A stretch of DNA of 64,000 nt from the NCBI GenBank assembly GCA_022315425.1, contig JAIUPT010000028.1:620001-684000 (forward strand). The letters run 5' to 3'. The number at the start of each line of letters is the position of its first letter. The stretch's first letter is position 1. The DNA is from Pseudevernia furfuracea. Lineage: Eukaryota > Ascomycota > Lecanoromycetes > Lecanorales > Parmeliaceae. The position numbers and the translations under genes are program-made. Shown here piece after piece: positions 33,204 through 46,800 of the stretch. The notes under the pieces were generated by a model. That model saw nothing but the letters and a program-made list of their open reading frames with translations. It searched no databases and had not been told where the DNA came from.

Positions 33204-34556
33204 ATGAGCGCAATCCCTGACAATGAGAAAACGACGTCCGCCATGGACGAAACCCACCATTCCCAGCCTCGACTCGTAGGCGCAACAGGAGACCTCTACC
33301 AAGGCAGCATAGCCGAAACAGGGATCAAAGAAGCCGCCCTTCTGAGCGATGGCCTTGAATCCAGCCTTAGCCCAACAAAGAGGTCCCAGACCCAGAATGA
33401 GTGCAACTACTTTAAAAGCGCTCAATGGTCTCCAGACGGCACCACGATCCTCACCTCCTCTGCCGACAACACCCTCCGCTCGTTCGTCCTGCCGGCAGAC
33501 CTGCTCACTCCTCCCCATCCGCAACAGCTCCGGCCTTATGCTGTCCATCGATCCCCAGAGCCCTTGTACGCGACCGCATTCCATCCATCCTACAACCTCC
33601 AAGAACCATCAACATGCCTAACTCTCGCCTCGCCGCGCTTCCTACCAATACGACTGTCCTCCCCTTTCACGGCGGATAGAATACTGGCATCATACCGGCT
33701 AGTCAATCCGACGACGGAGGCCTGGATAGCGCCGCATTCGCTCCTCTTCAATCCCCAGGAAGTCAACACCTTCTTCGCAGGAAGCGAGAGTTGTGTGAGC
33801 GTGTTTGACGTGAACAGAGACGGGGATGGACCTGTGACGAGGATGCACACCACCCCGAGCCGGCGGGGCGGCGCAGCTGCCCAAGGACAAGGCATGAAGG
33901 GGATAGTGTCCGCGTTGGGCATGAGTTCCGAGGGGATGTTAGCTGCGGGGACATATTCGAAATGGGTGGGGCTGTATGACGGTTTTGGAAGGGGTGGGAA
34001 CGCTGGCGTCTTCTCTGTCGGTACCGAGGATGAGGCTGAGCGCGGTGGGGGTATCACGCAAGTTCTTTGGAGTGTGTGTGGGCGGTACCTTTGCGTCGTG
34101 GAGAGGGCTAGTGATGGAGTCGGGATATGGGATATCAGAGGCACGGGAAAGAGATTGGCTTGGCTGCGAGGCAGAAATGCAAGGACTCAGCAGAGACTCG
34201 GCGTTGAGGTCGTGGGAGGAGAGGTGTGGGCTGGAGCTTTAGATGGAGTAGTAAGGGTTTGGGAGGGGCTTGGGATGGTGGAAGGGGTGATGGATCCGAG
34301 CTGGGAGTTTAGAGCTCACGAAGACGCCGTCCCTTCGACGACTCTGCATCCATCTGGGTCTGTACTGGCTACTTGTTCTGGCCAGCGGCATTCATCTCCT
34401 CCAACTCGTCAAGTCGTCGATTTAGCCAGCGAGTCCGACAGTGATTCCTCGTCTTTGAGCTCCTTGAGTTCGATGAGTTCGCAGTCGTCAATAAGTGGAT
34501 CCTCGCAAAGACCACCTCACTTGACAGACAACAACTTGAAGCTTTGGGCATTATAA
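33204..34556 (+). CDS. WD40-repeat protein, Swt21/WDR79 (TCAB1) type
   Basis: One exon, 450 residues from ATG 33204 (MSAIPDNEKTTSAMDE). The N-terminus ends in CNYFKSAQWSPDGTTILTSSADNTLRSFVLP, a first WD repeat typical of this family. Further repeats include EPLYATAFHPSYN, PHSLLFNPQEVNTFFAGSES then VSVFDV, ALGMSSEGMLAAGTYSKWVG, LWSVCGRYLCVVERASDGVG then IWDIR, and GGEVWAGALDGVVRVWEGLG. The last ends with HEDAVPSTTLHPSGSVLATCSGQR. A serine/aspartate-rich insertion lies before the final LKLWAL strand. The family binds RNPs: human WDR79 localises telomerase RNA to Cajal bodies and yeast Swt21 affects pre-mRNA splicing. Which role applies here is not known. Confidence 0.72.
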   Translation: MSAIPDNEKTTSAMDETHHSQPRLVGATGDLYQGSIAETGIKEAALLSDGLESSLSPTKRSQTQNECNYFKSAQWSPDGTTILTSSADNTLRSFVLPADLLTPPHPQQLRPYAVHRSPEPLYATAFHPSYNLQEPSTCLTLASPRFLPIRLSSPFTADRILASYRLVNPTTEAWIAPHSLLFNPQEVNTFFAGSESCVSVFDVNRDGDGPVTRMHTTPSRRGGAAAQGQGMKGIVSALGMSSEGMLAAGTYSKWVGLYDGFGRGGNAGVFSVGTEDEAERGGGITQVLWSVCGRYLCVVERASDGVGIWDIRGTGKRLAWLRGRNARTQQRLGVEVVGGEVWAGALDGVVRVWEGLGMVEGVMDPSWEFRAHEDAVPSTTLHPSGSVLATCSGQRHSSPPTRQVVDLASESDSDSSSLSSLSSMSSQSSISGSSQRPPHLTDNNLKLWAL

Positions 34557-34834
34557 AACGAGCTTTCACATGGTATCTGAGCATTGAGCAATTAAATTTT
34601 ATAGAAGCTATGTGCTTCGAAATTAGCATGAAAGCGAAGTACATGAGACGGAAAAGCAAGGGGTATATCCGCCGAACCACACTCTGATTACATACAACGC
34701 CGATACAATGCATCTATTATTTTCGGCCTTCCCCTGCCTGTAGACGAACGCCTCCAATGCGCGCCAAAACGCTGGAATTAGTAGTACACCATGTACAACG
34801 AAATCTGCTGTCTCAGGTAGCTGCAGCGACTATC

Positions 34835-37800
34835 TCAACTCTCCTTCTCGGCTTCTTCTGTCAGCTGCTCTGTCTCATCCAATATCTCCGTGATTCTCGC
34901 CAAGTTCGCAATCGTCTTGCGCCCATGACCCACGAGCAGTAATTTCTCCGCATTTGCTGGTAATCCGAGGTACGTAGGAGGTTCACGCTCTGGCAAGCTA
35001 TTCACCCACTCCATGAAATCCTTCATTTCGTTACCCTCAGGAACGATCAAGCTTCCATCCCCTTCACTGTAAAATTCCGCCTCCTCTCTTGGTGCGCCTT
35101 TGACAAGCTTGTGATCGTTCTCAAAGGCCTCCGGTGTCAAAAAGCTGTTCACAAGCTCAGATAGCTGCTTGAAGTCCGCTTCATTGTCGACTTTTCCGCC
35201 ATATATCTCTGTGATGAGTGTTCGAATAAGATCCCAGGGGATTTTGACAGGTGCGACATTGGTCCTTCCGTTTGCAACAACATCCATCCAAGTGTCAATG
35301 ATGTAAGCCGCGCATTCGTACTGCGGCTCATTAGAATTATGTCAATATCCGACAAACTGGAGACGACTTACATCGCTGTCATTGAACTCCCAAAGATCAT
35401 TCCATCCTAGAGTTGGCGCGTAGCGCAGTCGTTCCTGAATAACCGCGTGTAGGAAAGAGAGTAATAGATATAGCCTTGCTTTTTCTCTTGGTTGTTGAAC
35501 GGCTCGGTTAGACAACGTTGACAGAGAATCTTTCATGTTCGCTCGCACTCCGGCCGGCTGTTCGTACATCAATACCCTGGAAGCTCGCAGCAGGTTGACG
35601 GATATCTTAGGACTGGTCTCCATAGAAAGAAATACGCGGAATTCAGGATGCGGTTTCAGCGAGCCAAGTCTTTTTTCCAGACTCTGCAGCCATATCGGCG
35701 CAAGGTGTACGTTCTTGATGAGCACCCAGTTTCCTGTGGCAGCTGCATTGCTGATAGCTTTGTCTGCACTAGCAACACCTTCGATGGAGCCCATAGCAGT
35801 GTACGAACATTGGGCTCTGGTTTTCTCGACAAGATTCTCGACCTTATAGCTTGCATCGAACCCAGGGCTAGAGCTCAGCGCGATGGGAGTCGTTGGCGTG
35901 ACTTGGCCCACGACTTCTTGCAGGTCGCTAGTGGTCTCGAATACAGATTTGCCGAATACGGCTGAGACAAACTTCTCGGCCGTTGGCACGAAACGATCGA
36001 GCCTGAAAAACTTGACAAGTAGAAGGGATCGAAGGTGTCGGTCTAGGATGCTTGTCCCATCGTCCCAGACCCTAGGCACAAAATTCTCGGCTAACTCTTC
36101 GGTACAGAAGCGGTCCCAATCCTTGTCAGATATATCGGAGATGAAAGGCTTCAGAGGCAGAAGGCGAGCAGCTTTGGCTTGAGCATCTCTTCGAAGACCA
36201 ATGTTGGTTGAGACATCGTTACCCTCTGTTCCTGATTTCAGGATATTTTCGATTAGACTTTTGTCCATCGGATACGGTGAGGCTTGAGCAAGAAGCATGG
36301 CAAATGTAACGCGATCTTTCTGAAGTAGACTCAGTGAGGTTCTCCGGTAGGTGTTGATGAAGAGATCGCGGAGGATGACTTCTCCTCTTGCGGTGTAGTC
36401 TTTAAGCGCCTGGAGATGCGCGTTATTGTGCAGGACAGAATCGAAAATGTCAATGAAATAGTGCAACGAGAATTGATAGAAGTGGTTTAAGTGATGTAGC
36501 TGCTCAAGAACGGCAAAGACAGCGCTGCAGGCGCGAGCAATCGCCTTGTATTGTTGGGTGATGGTCTCGACTTCAGCCATTACACCATCTGTCTCTGCCA
36601 CTTTCTTGGATATCTCACCAGCTTCCTTCTTAAGCGTTTCCAGCGTCTCGATGACGACGTCGTCATCTAGAATGTTGCCTCGTGACTCATTGAGAGCCTG
36701 AAGCAACCGTTTCTCGAGACCCCGTAGATGGGTACTGAACTCGCCTTGCATCTTGACCAGATTCGTACGTCTCTGGTCAACATCTGGCCTCTCATTCTTG
36801 AGTACATCGTTCAATGACTGCGTCTGAAGACTGCTCTGCGTCACGGTGAAATTTACAAACGTGGTTCGGCTGCAGATGTCAGGTGGGAACATAGCAGATG
36901 GGTCCCGTGTCGATAAGTAAAGTTTGAATGCAGGTGAGAAATCGATCTCTTGCTTGCCAAGCTGGATCAGTACTCGGCCGCCGGTCTTTTGGTACTCTTT
37001 GTTCAACACGTGATTCAGGATCGGGTCCAGATGCTCTGCGTCTTGAATCAAGATCGGACTGCCAAAGCGGAGCGAGCTTTCAAGCTGCTTGATGAAGGAG
37101 TCATCCAGGAAGCTGGTAACGGTGAGTTGACGCTCTTTGCTTTCGTTCTGCAAGAACTCTGTAGCACGTCCTGACGGATCAATTATGAGAGGGTAGCGGT
37201 TGAAGCGCTTTAAGATGATAGCATTCTCGGTGCAGAGGTCATCGACTGGCAAGCCATGATCTTGCCACTTGAGGCGCTGATCTGCATTTGAGAGATACTC
37301 CGTTATGGGGTTGTGCATCTTGTACTTGATGCCCGACTGTGCCAATTGATCCAACCAGTCATCAACCATAGCTTTACGTAGCTGTTGATCGTATAGACCA
37401 CTGTAGGCAAGGAATGCAGCCGCCACCAGAACATCACCGACGATGGTACTGATCTGCGTCTCGAAAGATCTGCTCCCTGATTCCCACCGAGTCCGTTCCG
37501 CAGAAAGACTGTCAAGCAGCTTGACACTTCTATGGACCTTATTTTCAACACGGGACATCTCTGACTTGATAGATTGTGTCTCGCTAATGAGAGCAGCGTA
37601 CTCTGACTTATAAGTAGCGATGCTGTTTTCGAGGTTGACAATGGTGTTCTCGATGGCCTTGGCTTCAGCTTTGGTTTGCAAAGCTTGCTCCTCAAGTTGA
37701 TCGGCCTCTTCACGCAAAGGACCTATCCGGTCTAAGATATCGGAGAAATTGACTTGTGCCTCTACCCACTGAACAAGGGGACCGCAAGCCTTGCTGGCAC

Positions 37801-40800
37801 GGTTCACTCTTTCGTAGGTAAAGTCATCCTTAGAGAGGAACTCATTCTGCATCCTGATGCGATGACTTCGGGTCATTTGACGCTCATTGTCATAGCCAAC
37901 AATGCTAGCTATGAAGTCGTCTCTACGCACTATAGCCTGAATGGTCTTCCAGCTGTCTATTTTGTGACCCAATAGCGTGCATACCGCCTCTAGAGCAAGC
38001 TTGACGCCGGCGGGAGGATTTCCCATTGATCGCACTTCGGTCAGATGTTGACGCTTGATATTACCGACCGCTTCTGCGGCATCCAGTACAGCGGGCTCCG
38101 CCATTGCCAAATCAGCATTGACAACTTCTTTCCGTTTCGCTACCTCTTCTTCTTGTTTGTCAAGGTGGGCTTGGATTTTCAGAGAAGCAGACTTGCGTTG
38201 TTCTGCTTCGCGTTGGTCGGCAACCATTCGCTGCAACTTCTCGTTGGCCTCGGCGTCCTTCTTTTCTAGCTGAACCTTTTTCTGCGCCAGACTTGCTCGT
38301 AAATCCCTCACTTTAGCAACAGTGTCTCTTAATTTCTCTAAGCCGACGTTAAGGTGGCGTTGCTGCTCTTCTAGGTCCTCGCGCTTCTCATTGAAGAGCC
38401 GCACACACTGGTCGACAAAGTCGAGGAAGTGCCTAGGCGTGAGGAATGTCTTCTTGCCTTGTTGTTTTAGCAGACGTTGATTGAACCGATGCAAAGAGTG
38501 GTGGATGTAGACCATTGAATTGATGACGGTATGGCGGTAGGAAGCTGGGAGTGAAAGATCGCGGTACGCAACAGGAATGCTATCAGGCGCAATAAAACCA
38601 GGACGATCGAGATCCACCGATTGTGTAAGCTCTGATCCAACTTGGAAGAGAGCTTGGTCTGACCAATCTCCAAACCAATTCAGGACGCAGCGATTGAACA
38701 GTGCTGGACTCGTTGCAGCCTTTGAGGACAAGCCATCTTCCGGCGGATTCATTGTAAAGACGATGTGCAGGTTCTTGATTATCTGCTGAGTGAACCATTT
38801 GTATAGCTCTTCTTGCGAGTCGAGGAGTAGGCCTTGCCGCTGCGCGCCTTCCTTGCACGCAGTCATAAGCGCTGCGAATTCGTCTCCTTCAAATAGACCT
38901 GGAACTTCAGCATTGGCAAGTAAGGTGTTCATACGCTCCAAGAAGCCCGAGTCAAGGACGTTAGACTCGTCCATGATGAAACAGATCTTTTCGCCTTTGC
39001 ATCCAGAACGGCGAAGAACATCCCGAAGGTCATCGTCGAAGTCGCTTGCAGAGTACTTGCCATGCACCTTTATTTGGAAGACCTTGAGTCCGTTCATCCA
39101 AGCTACAAATCGTGAGAGAGTTGTTTTGCCACTTCCGCTGACGCCAATGAGAATGAGATGCCCTTGAGGCTGACGGAAAACCCTGTCGATACGAAGCACA
39201 TGCTCTAGCACATCGTTGAACAGGATAACTGGCGTATCCACCTCTTCTTCGCAGAAGGTCTTTAGTCTTGCCTTGACGAAATCCCTGAGCTGTTCACGCT
39301 CTACAGGGACATAGTTCTTAGAGAGCCAATTCGAGTAGAGGATCGGCCCTGACAGAGCTGCAGTATCATCGATGTTCGGGAAATGCTCTAATGCAATACG
39401 CCGTACGGTGTCATCAGTCCATTTGCGTTCATCCTCCGCTACAAGTCTGTCTTGGAACAACCGCAGAGCCTCGTGGGCCCACACTCGGACTAGCCCTTCT
39501 AACGAGAGACTCTCTAGCGGTCTGATGGCTTCGTACAACCCACGAACCCATCTTGTCAGCTCTCGAGGCGAGTAAACGTAATGTGGTTGAATCTTAGGTG
39601 TGAAACGCGCCTGTGACTCAACATACAGCTGTACCATTGCTTTGGTGAGTACATCAGAGTAGCCACGCAGGTTGGGGATGATCTTCAAGACAGCGCTGTT
39701 GAATGTGCCGTAGATCTGGAGAAGGGATACCTCTCCTGGATAGTCGACCATGACTAGAGGAGCATGCCTTAGGAATCGTGCGCCCATTGGTGTACGTCCA
39801 GCATCAGTTGGAGGATTGCAAGCTCCAACGAACTGGATACGTTCGAGCCTGACCCAGGTTTTGTCTGATGTTCTCCAAAAACCATTCTGCTCAACCAGTT
39901 GCCGAAGGAATGATATAGCTCTTTGGGTCCCATACTTGTCAGGAGATGGAAGATTGATCTCATCACAGAAAAACACAAGCCATTTACCAATCTGGGTTGG
40001 GGACATGACCACACCGTTCAAAGTTTTCCGGTACTCGCAATATTGATCAAACGTTTTGATCAGCAGATCTGGAGTCGTTGCGCTAGAAAAATTGAGCCCG
40101 ACTACCTCCATATTTGGCAATTTGCGCAGGGCGCTGAAAAGCGTCATAGTCTTTCCGGATCCTGGTGGGCCACAAAGGACAAGGGGCTTGTGTTCTGCAA
40201 GCCAAGAGTAGAGAACGTCCTCATGACGTACTGTATCAAGTGTGGGAATGACAACATCGGTGTCGGTGATTGAGTGGGTGTTGATCTCGACGTTGGGCAC
40301 TTGATTCTGCCATGGCGTCCACTCGGCTCGTGGGAGGGAGACGTCATAGTCAATCAACGAAGATGACTCGCTGAGCAGTGGAGTATCAAAGGTTGTCGAG
40401 CCGGCAATGTGTTGGCCAAAAGCTCGCCGTTCTCTAATTGGGCAGTCTCCAACCAGCGCCCAAACCAAGGCAAGGAGCATCTTCTTGGAGGTGAATGATT
40501 CGACTTGTTCTGGCTCGAGAGGAAAATCTTCGTGTTGTGCATTGTACTCTATGATTGTTCTGCAAGATTTGTTGAGCAAGGAGAACAGGGTATTGAGCGC
40601 CCTGGTTTCTGTGAACTGCATGATGTGGCTGTACTTGTGTGCTTCCAGTAGGGCATTTTCAAGAAGGTGCTCGGTTCCGAAGAAATGTTGAAGTAAATCC
40701 GCAACCTGTTCTTGTACAGCGAGAGCTTTTGCCGCCGTCTGGCCGGCGCTATCCTCGTCGACTTCATCGAATGCCGTGCTTCGCAGACCCTGAAGATAGT

Positions 40801-43800
40801 TTGATACTAGCATATCTGATGTGACAGTATCCTCACTGAACCAGACCATACCACAACGACTCACAGTTGCGAGGGTTGCATACTTTAAAGTCTCGACTTC
40901 GAATAGGATTCGGACATTTTGCGGCAAGCTCAAGCGTTCTCCGTTTGGCAAGGTAAGCAACTTGTTGTCGTCTAGCACACTGTTCAAGTTCTCTACCCAT
41001 TCAGGATCCACGTCGCCATCAAATACGATCCAGTGCCTCTTAGAATCTTCTCCACGTAGGTTGTCGATTATCTTTCGCAATATACTGGTAAATAATCCAT
41101 CGGTCCACTCCCGCGTTGTGCTGTCAAGGTTGCCGTACAAAGCTTCTTTTGACATGACCTTCGAGTCAATGATATGCCAGACACCTTCGGTGCCTTCCGC
41201 CCGTTGGAGGGCTTTTATGAGGACTTTCCATATTGCAGATTTACCGGAACCGGAGTCACCCACCATCATGACTCCATGATGAATGCACTGGATCTGATAC
41301 AATTGAACTATCTTCGTCATCCAGGTATCGTTTGTCACCAGGTTTCTCTCAGCAGCTACTGTTCTGATTGCGCCTTCCAATCCTTGCAGGTCTGCAGACA
41401 CGTAATGGACGCCTGGGAACGCTTCTTCTTCGACTCGCTTCATTATCTCGACATCTTCACGGATCAATTTGGGCGCAATGGTCTCTCGTATACTCTGAAC
41501 AATAATCTGGGGCTCCAAGTCTTCCTCTACCTGGGATCTCTCCGTCGAAGTCGTCAACCTCGTACGCTTGAGCCCGCCTGAACTGACGAGTACACTCTTG
41601 AGGGCTCGTAAACCAAAATCGTAGTGGGCTTGTTTTGTCAGCTGAGCTGCGCAGCTGTCGAAGAATGGCACGGTTTGTTTCGAAAGCTGTTTGGCTTGTT
41701 TGAACCCTTGAGAATAAAGCATGACCTCGGCAATAAGTTCTTTGTCCGGCTTTGACATGGCCACACTGCGGAACAGTTTCTTCAGGTTGTCGGGCAAATT
41801 TGAGCGTCCTGCGTAACCTGGATTCATCGTTATGAAAATTCCGGTGTTGGCGTTCACTGGGAACTGCCGTCCAGCCAATTCAATTTGCGCGTTGCCAGTG
41901 TCGATGCCTCTTTTTAAGCCCAACTGAATGTTTTGCACCTGCTGAGAGACGGCTGAGAGGATGCGCTCCTCCAATCGATTGAACTCGTCGAAACATCCCC
42001 ACGCCCCAACTTGACATATCCCAAGGAAGATACGGCCCATGGCCTGGAAATCGAAAGTGTCATCACAATTAAATACCAACGTGAATCTCCCAAGCTGAAC
42101 ACCAAGAGCTTTGACTGACTCTGTCTTGCCAGTACCCGCTGGGCCATATGGAGATCCTCCTAAGCGCTGCGCCATAGCCTGTGTACAGGTGAGAAAACAG
42201 CGATCAGTCAATGGAGTGCGGACGAGTCGTTCAGGCACTCCCAGGTACTCAAAGCCATACACGAGATCAGCGTTGGCCATCTTGATCCGTAGACGATCAG
42301 CAGCTTCGCCTTCAGGCTTGTAAACGTAACGCATTTGTAGTAGCCACAAATAATGCGTTGCACTCGAGGCTTTCGTGCTTATGAGTCTCGCAATGACATC
42401 TCGCTGATGGACAAATTCGGTGATCAAGTGCTCGCATTTCTTTCTCATCAAGAGGTCAAGGTCTCCGAGAACGGTTGAGGCGAGAAAATCAAGGAGCTTG
42501 ACTGACACATCGTGCAAGGACTGTAGACCTTCACCACCGGATCCTAGGGCAGCATCGACCGCAGCAGTCCAAACAACTTGCGTGGCAAGTACAACAATCT
42601 GAGCCGGGAAGGTGGCGACATAGTCGTTGAACAACGAGGCATCGATCGAAAAGTTGTCTAGTAGTGCTTCGAACGACTGCACAGCTTCTCCAAGAAGCTC
42701 TGCTAAGGATAATTTCATATTGCTTTCGAGCGATGCAAGCCAGTCATTGATCTTGGGGGCTTTTAGCAGTGAGATAGGTCTCTTAAGCTGCACCTGCTCG
42801 CCTTCCTTGGATACAAAGCCTGTGATTGTAGACTCCTGGTCCATTAGTAGACCAGATAGACCTGCAAACATCTTTCTGAAATGCTTTGAGATTCTCATAG
42901 TGTCATTGCTATTGCCTATGATCTCAAGCAAATCCTCATCACCAACAAAATAAAATCGGGGAAAAGATATGCGTTCACGCTCGAGATACTCTCCCAAAGC
43001 CTTCTGAATCTTGTTGAGAAGCTCGGCCAGGCGCTCCAATGACTTCTGCACGCCAGATATGTTGAGAACGTCTAGCACAAATGGCGACTTGTAGACCTTC
43101 TTTAGCACAGAAAAGAATTCCGAGTTGATGTTTTGGAAGCGCGAAGACTCAACAGGAAGTAGATGCTTAATGTCCGCATTGCCGGTAAAAACACCTTCAA
43201 GGTAGACCCATTGTCTTTGCACATCGATCCAGACATCGAACAGGACATGCACTCTGTTGAGCTTGTCTTCCCAAGAGGAAGCTTCTTCCTCGAATTCTTT
43301 GTAGTATGGTGAATGTCTCATTGCTTGTAGAGAGTTAAGGTTCTCGCTGCACCTGGCGAACAGATCATCCCAGCCCCGTATCAAACGACACTTGTTCTGA
43401 TAGTTGACCAGATCCAGAGAGTAATTCTGCCAGGTGTCACGGACTTGCCTGAGGAATTCTTCAAGTGCCATCTCTCCCTGCGCTTGAGCGACGATGTCCC
43501 GGATTACTGCTTCGCTCGCAGCAAGCTGAAGATCCCAAACATCTCCGAGGCTCATCGACACGGGCGAGTATCTCTTCCCAGGCCTCAAGGCTTTGTAGAT
43601 CTTGACCCAGTGACGTTCACGGACTGCTTCTGATTTCATGTCGGAGAGGAGGGGGTTGACTTTCAGGAGTTGCCGAAGAACCGATTGTATGTGCTCAAAC
43701 GCGGCGTATTGTCGCATACGGCTTGGCATATCTTTCGTCATCTTGATGAGATTTTCTATTGACTGTCGCAACTTTCTTGGTTGCACACTGGTCCAGAGCA

Positions 43801-46800
43801 TATCGCGAATATCGTTCAAGCCCTTCCAGATGGTTGACAGAGCAGCCCATACCGACATGAAGTCGTGAACCTCTTCTAAGATCGCAGCTAATGCCGTATC
43901 TGAACTACCGGGCAAGTTCAACGCCTCTTTGGCCTTGAATACCATGTCTGATTCGGAGCGCAGATTCGTAAGGCGGGTCTCGAACGAGCCAAGCGTAGCA
44001 GACGCTTCATTTGGAGGGATGGTCCCAGATATCGGCTTCTCATCATTCCAGCTGGCTATTACGTCCCCGACTTTCTCGCTGACAACTTTGTCTTCAGCCA
44101 AAATCTTCGCGCGCAGTGCATCCGTCTGATCTTCCACGATTTTTTTTTTGCGATCAAGAATCTCATTCAGTGCAGTCCATTCATGGTCGACCTGATCAAC
44201 GAATAGCCAATCATTGGCGAATTGATAACGCTGGCGGTATAGGAGTGTCTGCCCCTGGCGAAAGATCTCAATCTCGGGTTCCCAGATCTCCACCTTTCTT
44301 CTGCATTGCTGAACAACGGTAATGAACGAAACGGCTTGGGCGGTAGACGATGCTTCTAACGATTGTCCCTCAAGATCTCGTCGAGCTTTCTCGGTTTCTG
44401 CGTAAATCTCGCGCATCCTGTTCCCTAGCCTGCCTGCAAACTTGAGGCGTATTTCGTGTTGCCATTGATCATATCTCCCGGTGACTTTTGTCTGAACTTG
44501 CTCATAGTCAATTATCACCATTCCAAAGCTCTTGCTTGACTCAGAGGTATCAAATGTTTCACGAGTCTTGCGAATCTCCTGGAGAAGCTGTAGCCACTTC
44601 GCCAAATCATCTCCTAGAACATTATAGACGTGCTCTGGTTCGAGATCCCACAAAGACTGGAACTGAAGCCATTTGTCCACGTATTCAGAGATGTCGTGGA
44701 TCTTATCCTCAATAACTTGATATACGGTGGACAAGTCATCAATGCACCTGCCTGGAAGATGTGTGAAGCGTGACTTCAATGCACTAGGGCCGTTGTTAAC
44801 GCTAACCTTCATCTCGTATCTTGAAGACATGATGATAGGCAGATTGCATGCCACACCAAGCCATTCATGCAACTGAGACAGCCAGCTGGCACGAGTAGAC
44901 TCGATGGGAGGGTCTAGGTAGACGACCTGGTTTCGCATCAATACTTCAAGGACCAGGCTTCGAAGTGAGGGCACATTGGCAGTTTCATCGTGATCTGCTG
45001 GTGCTTGTCTACGAGCAGCATTATCCTCGGCCTTTTCTGTTCTGGACACATTGAAAGTCTCGACCCAGGTGTGCATTGCCTTGTGAAGACGCTCGATAAG
45101 AATACTTTCGATGGTCTGGTTCATCTCGCTGACCCAGAAAGCCAAATTCGTGTAATTCTCCAAGTTTAGTTGATCGACTGCTGTTTGGATGGTCTCTAAT
45201 CGGGCCCCGAAGGCTGGTGCGTCATAAGGGCAGGTTTGCAGCTCATTCGTGGCGTTCTGGACGTTGTCGTATATGATCTGTAAAGCTGAAGTCTTGCTTT
45301 GCAACAACGAGGCGGCTGAAGCAAAATCGCGTACGAACTGCACATGCTTGCTCTCGCTTCGACCGGCAGTAGCAGACCGAGGGGCTGGGCCACCCGCAAT
45401 TACTGGGGTGTGCTTCACATGGAGGTCGTATGAGTGCACGAAAGATTCCCACTTAAGATTCACCCCTGTGAGAATGAGATTTTGAATGTCTCTCTGATCT
45501 CCGTTTAGCAGCATGGAGACTTTTGGCATTGAGTCAATGACACGGCTCGTTTGGGCCAGAGATCGAACGCTTTCCATGAGGCTAACGGCGTATGGGTAGA
45601 CCCTCTTCGCCTCCTTTGAGATGCTGCTGACTGCGTGCGGGATTTGGTAGTTTAGCCAAAGTAGGTTTCTTACTTCTTTGAATAGCACAATGACTTGCGG
45701 ATCAAAATTGATGGCCAGCTCAAGTGTGTTACCCATTGCGCGATTTCGAATGATGCCAAAAAGTCGACCACCAATTGAGATGTTTCTTCTTTGGGTATCT
45801 TGCAGCCAAGACTCAAATATTGGCCTGGTGTCAAGCTTCCTACGGAACATAGTGCTTTCCGCTTCTAGCTTCTGACCTTCCGATTGCAGGGCCCACTCCT
45901 GACCCAGAACGCTCTCCACCTTTTTCATGTAGCCATCGAGTTGCCTTTCGATTTGACGAGCCCATATGATGGCACCCGCTATTGGAGGTAAATCCCGAAG
46001 TTGAGCCATGGCATGAGCTTCAGAATTACCATACTGTTGCTTAAAGCGTTCGTGTAGATCAGAAATGTCATGCTTGACATTGTCCATGAGCTGGGATTGA
46101 TACTCAGCAATCGCTCCACGTATCTTTGGTCGAACAAAGAGGGCATTGAATTTCGAGAAAACTCGAAACATCTCTGTTGCCCCCTTAGCGGCCGCTACTG
46201 CTAGACGATCTCTGAGGCGAGCGATGATGGAGTTTTCTACTCGTGAAGTGCGCTCGTTGTAAGTCGACTCTGCTTGCACCCATATTTGTGTTCCTTCCTC
46301 TGACACGTCAAGTACATCGACGTCTTTGAGAGCTGCGTATGCTTGAGCTACTTCTTGTACCGCATCAACATCTCCAATTTCCTCCACGAGAACGACTTGT
46401 TCGCCATCTGCTTCATCTGCTGCATGACTGCTGGGACCTTTGCTGCCCAGAACAGTGACAATAGTCCGTTGCAATTGCTCGTGGTTGACACGAAACGTCT
46501 TGATATAATTCATGCGATCCTGCGTTTTCGAATGGCGACCAGTTACCTTGATCGGCATGAATTTCTCGTTTCTTTTTCTCATGAGCTCTCGGGCTACGTT
46601 TGTGAAGTCTTTAGCATATTCATCCCATGTACTCCAAATATTCTCTGCGACATCCATCACGGCTTCGAAGTCCTTGAACTCAAGATGCATGAGCGTTCGA
46701 CCATGGAGAAGGGAGTGGAGCTGAGTATCAAGGTCTCCCGATATGGCATGAACAAGGGGTAGAGCACGTGCAATGGGGTATGTAGTGAATCGAAGCTTTC

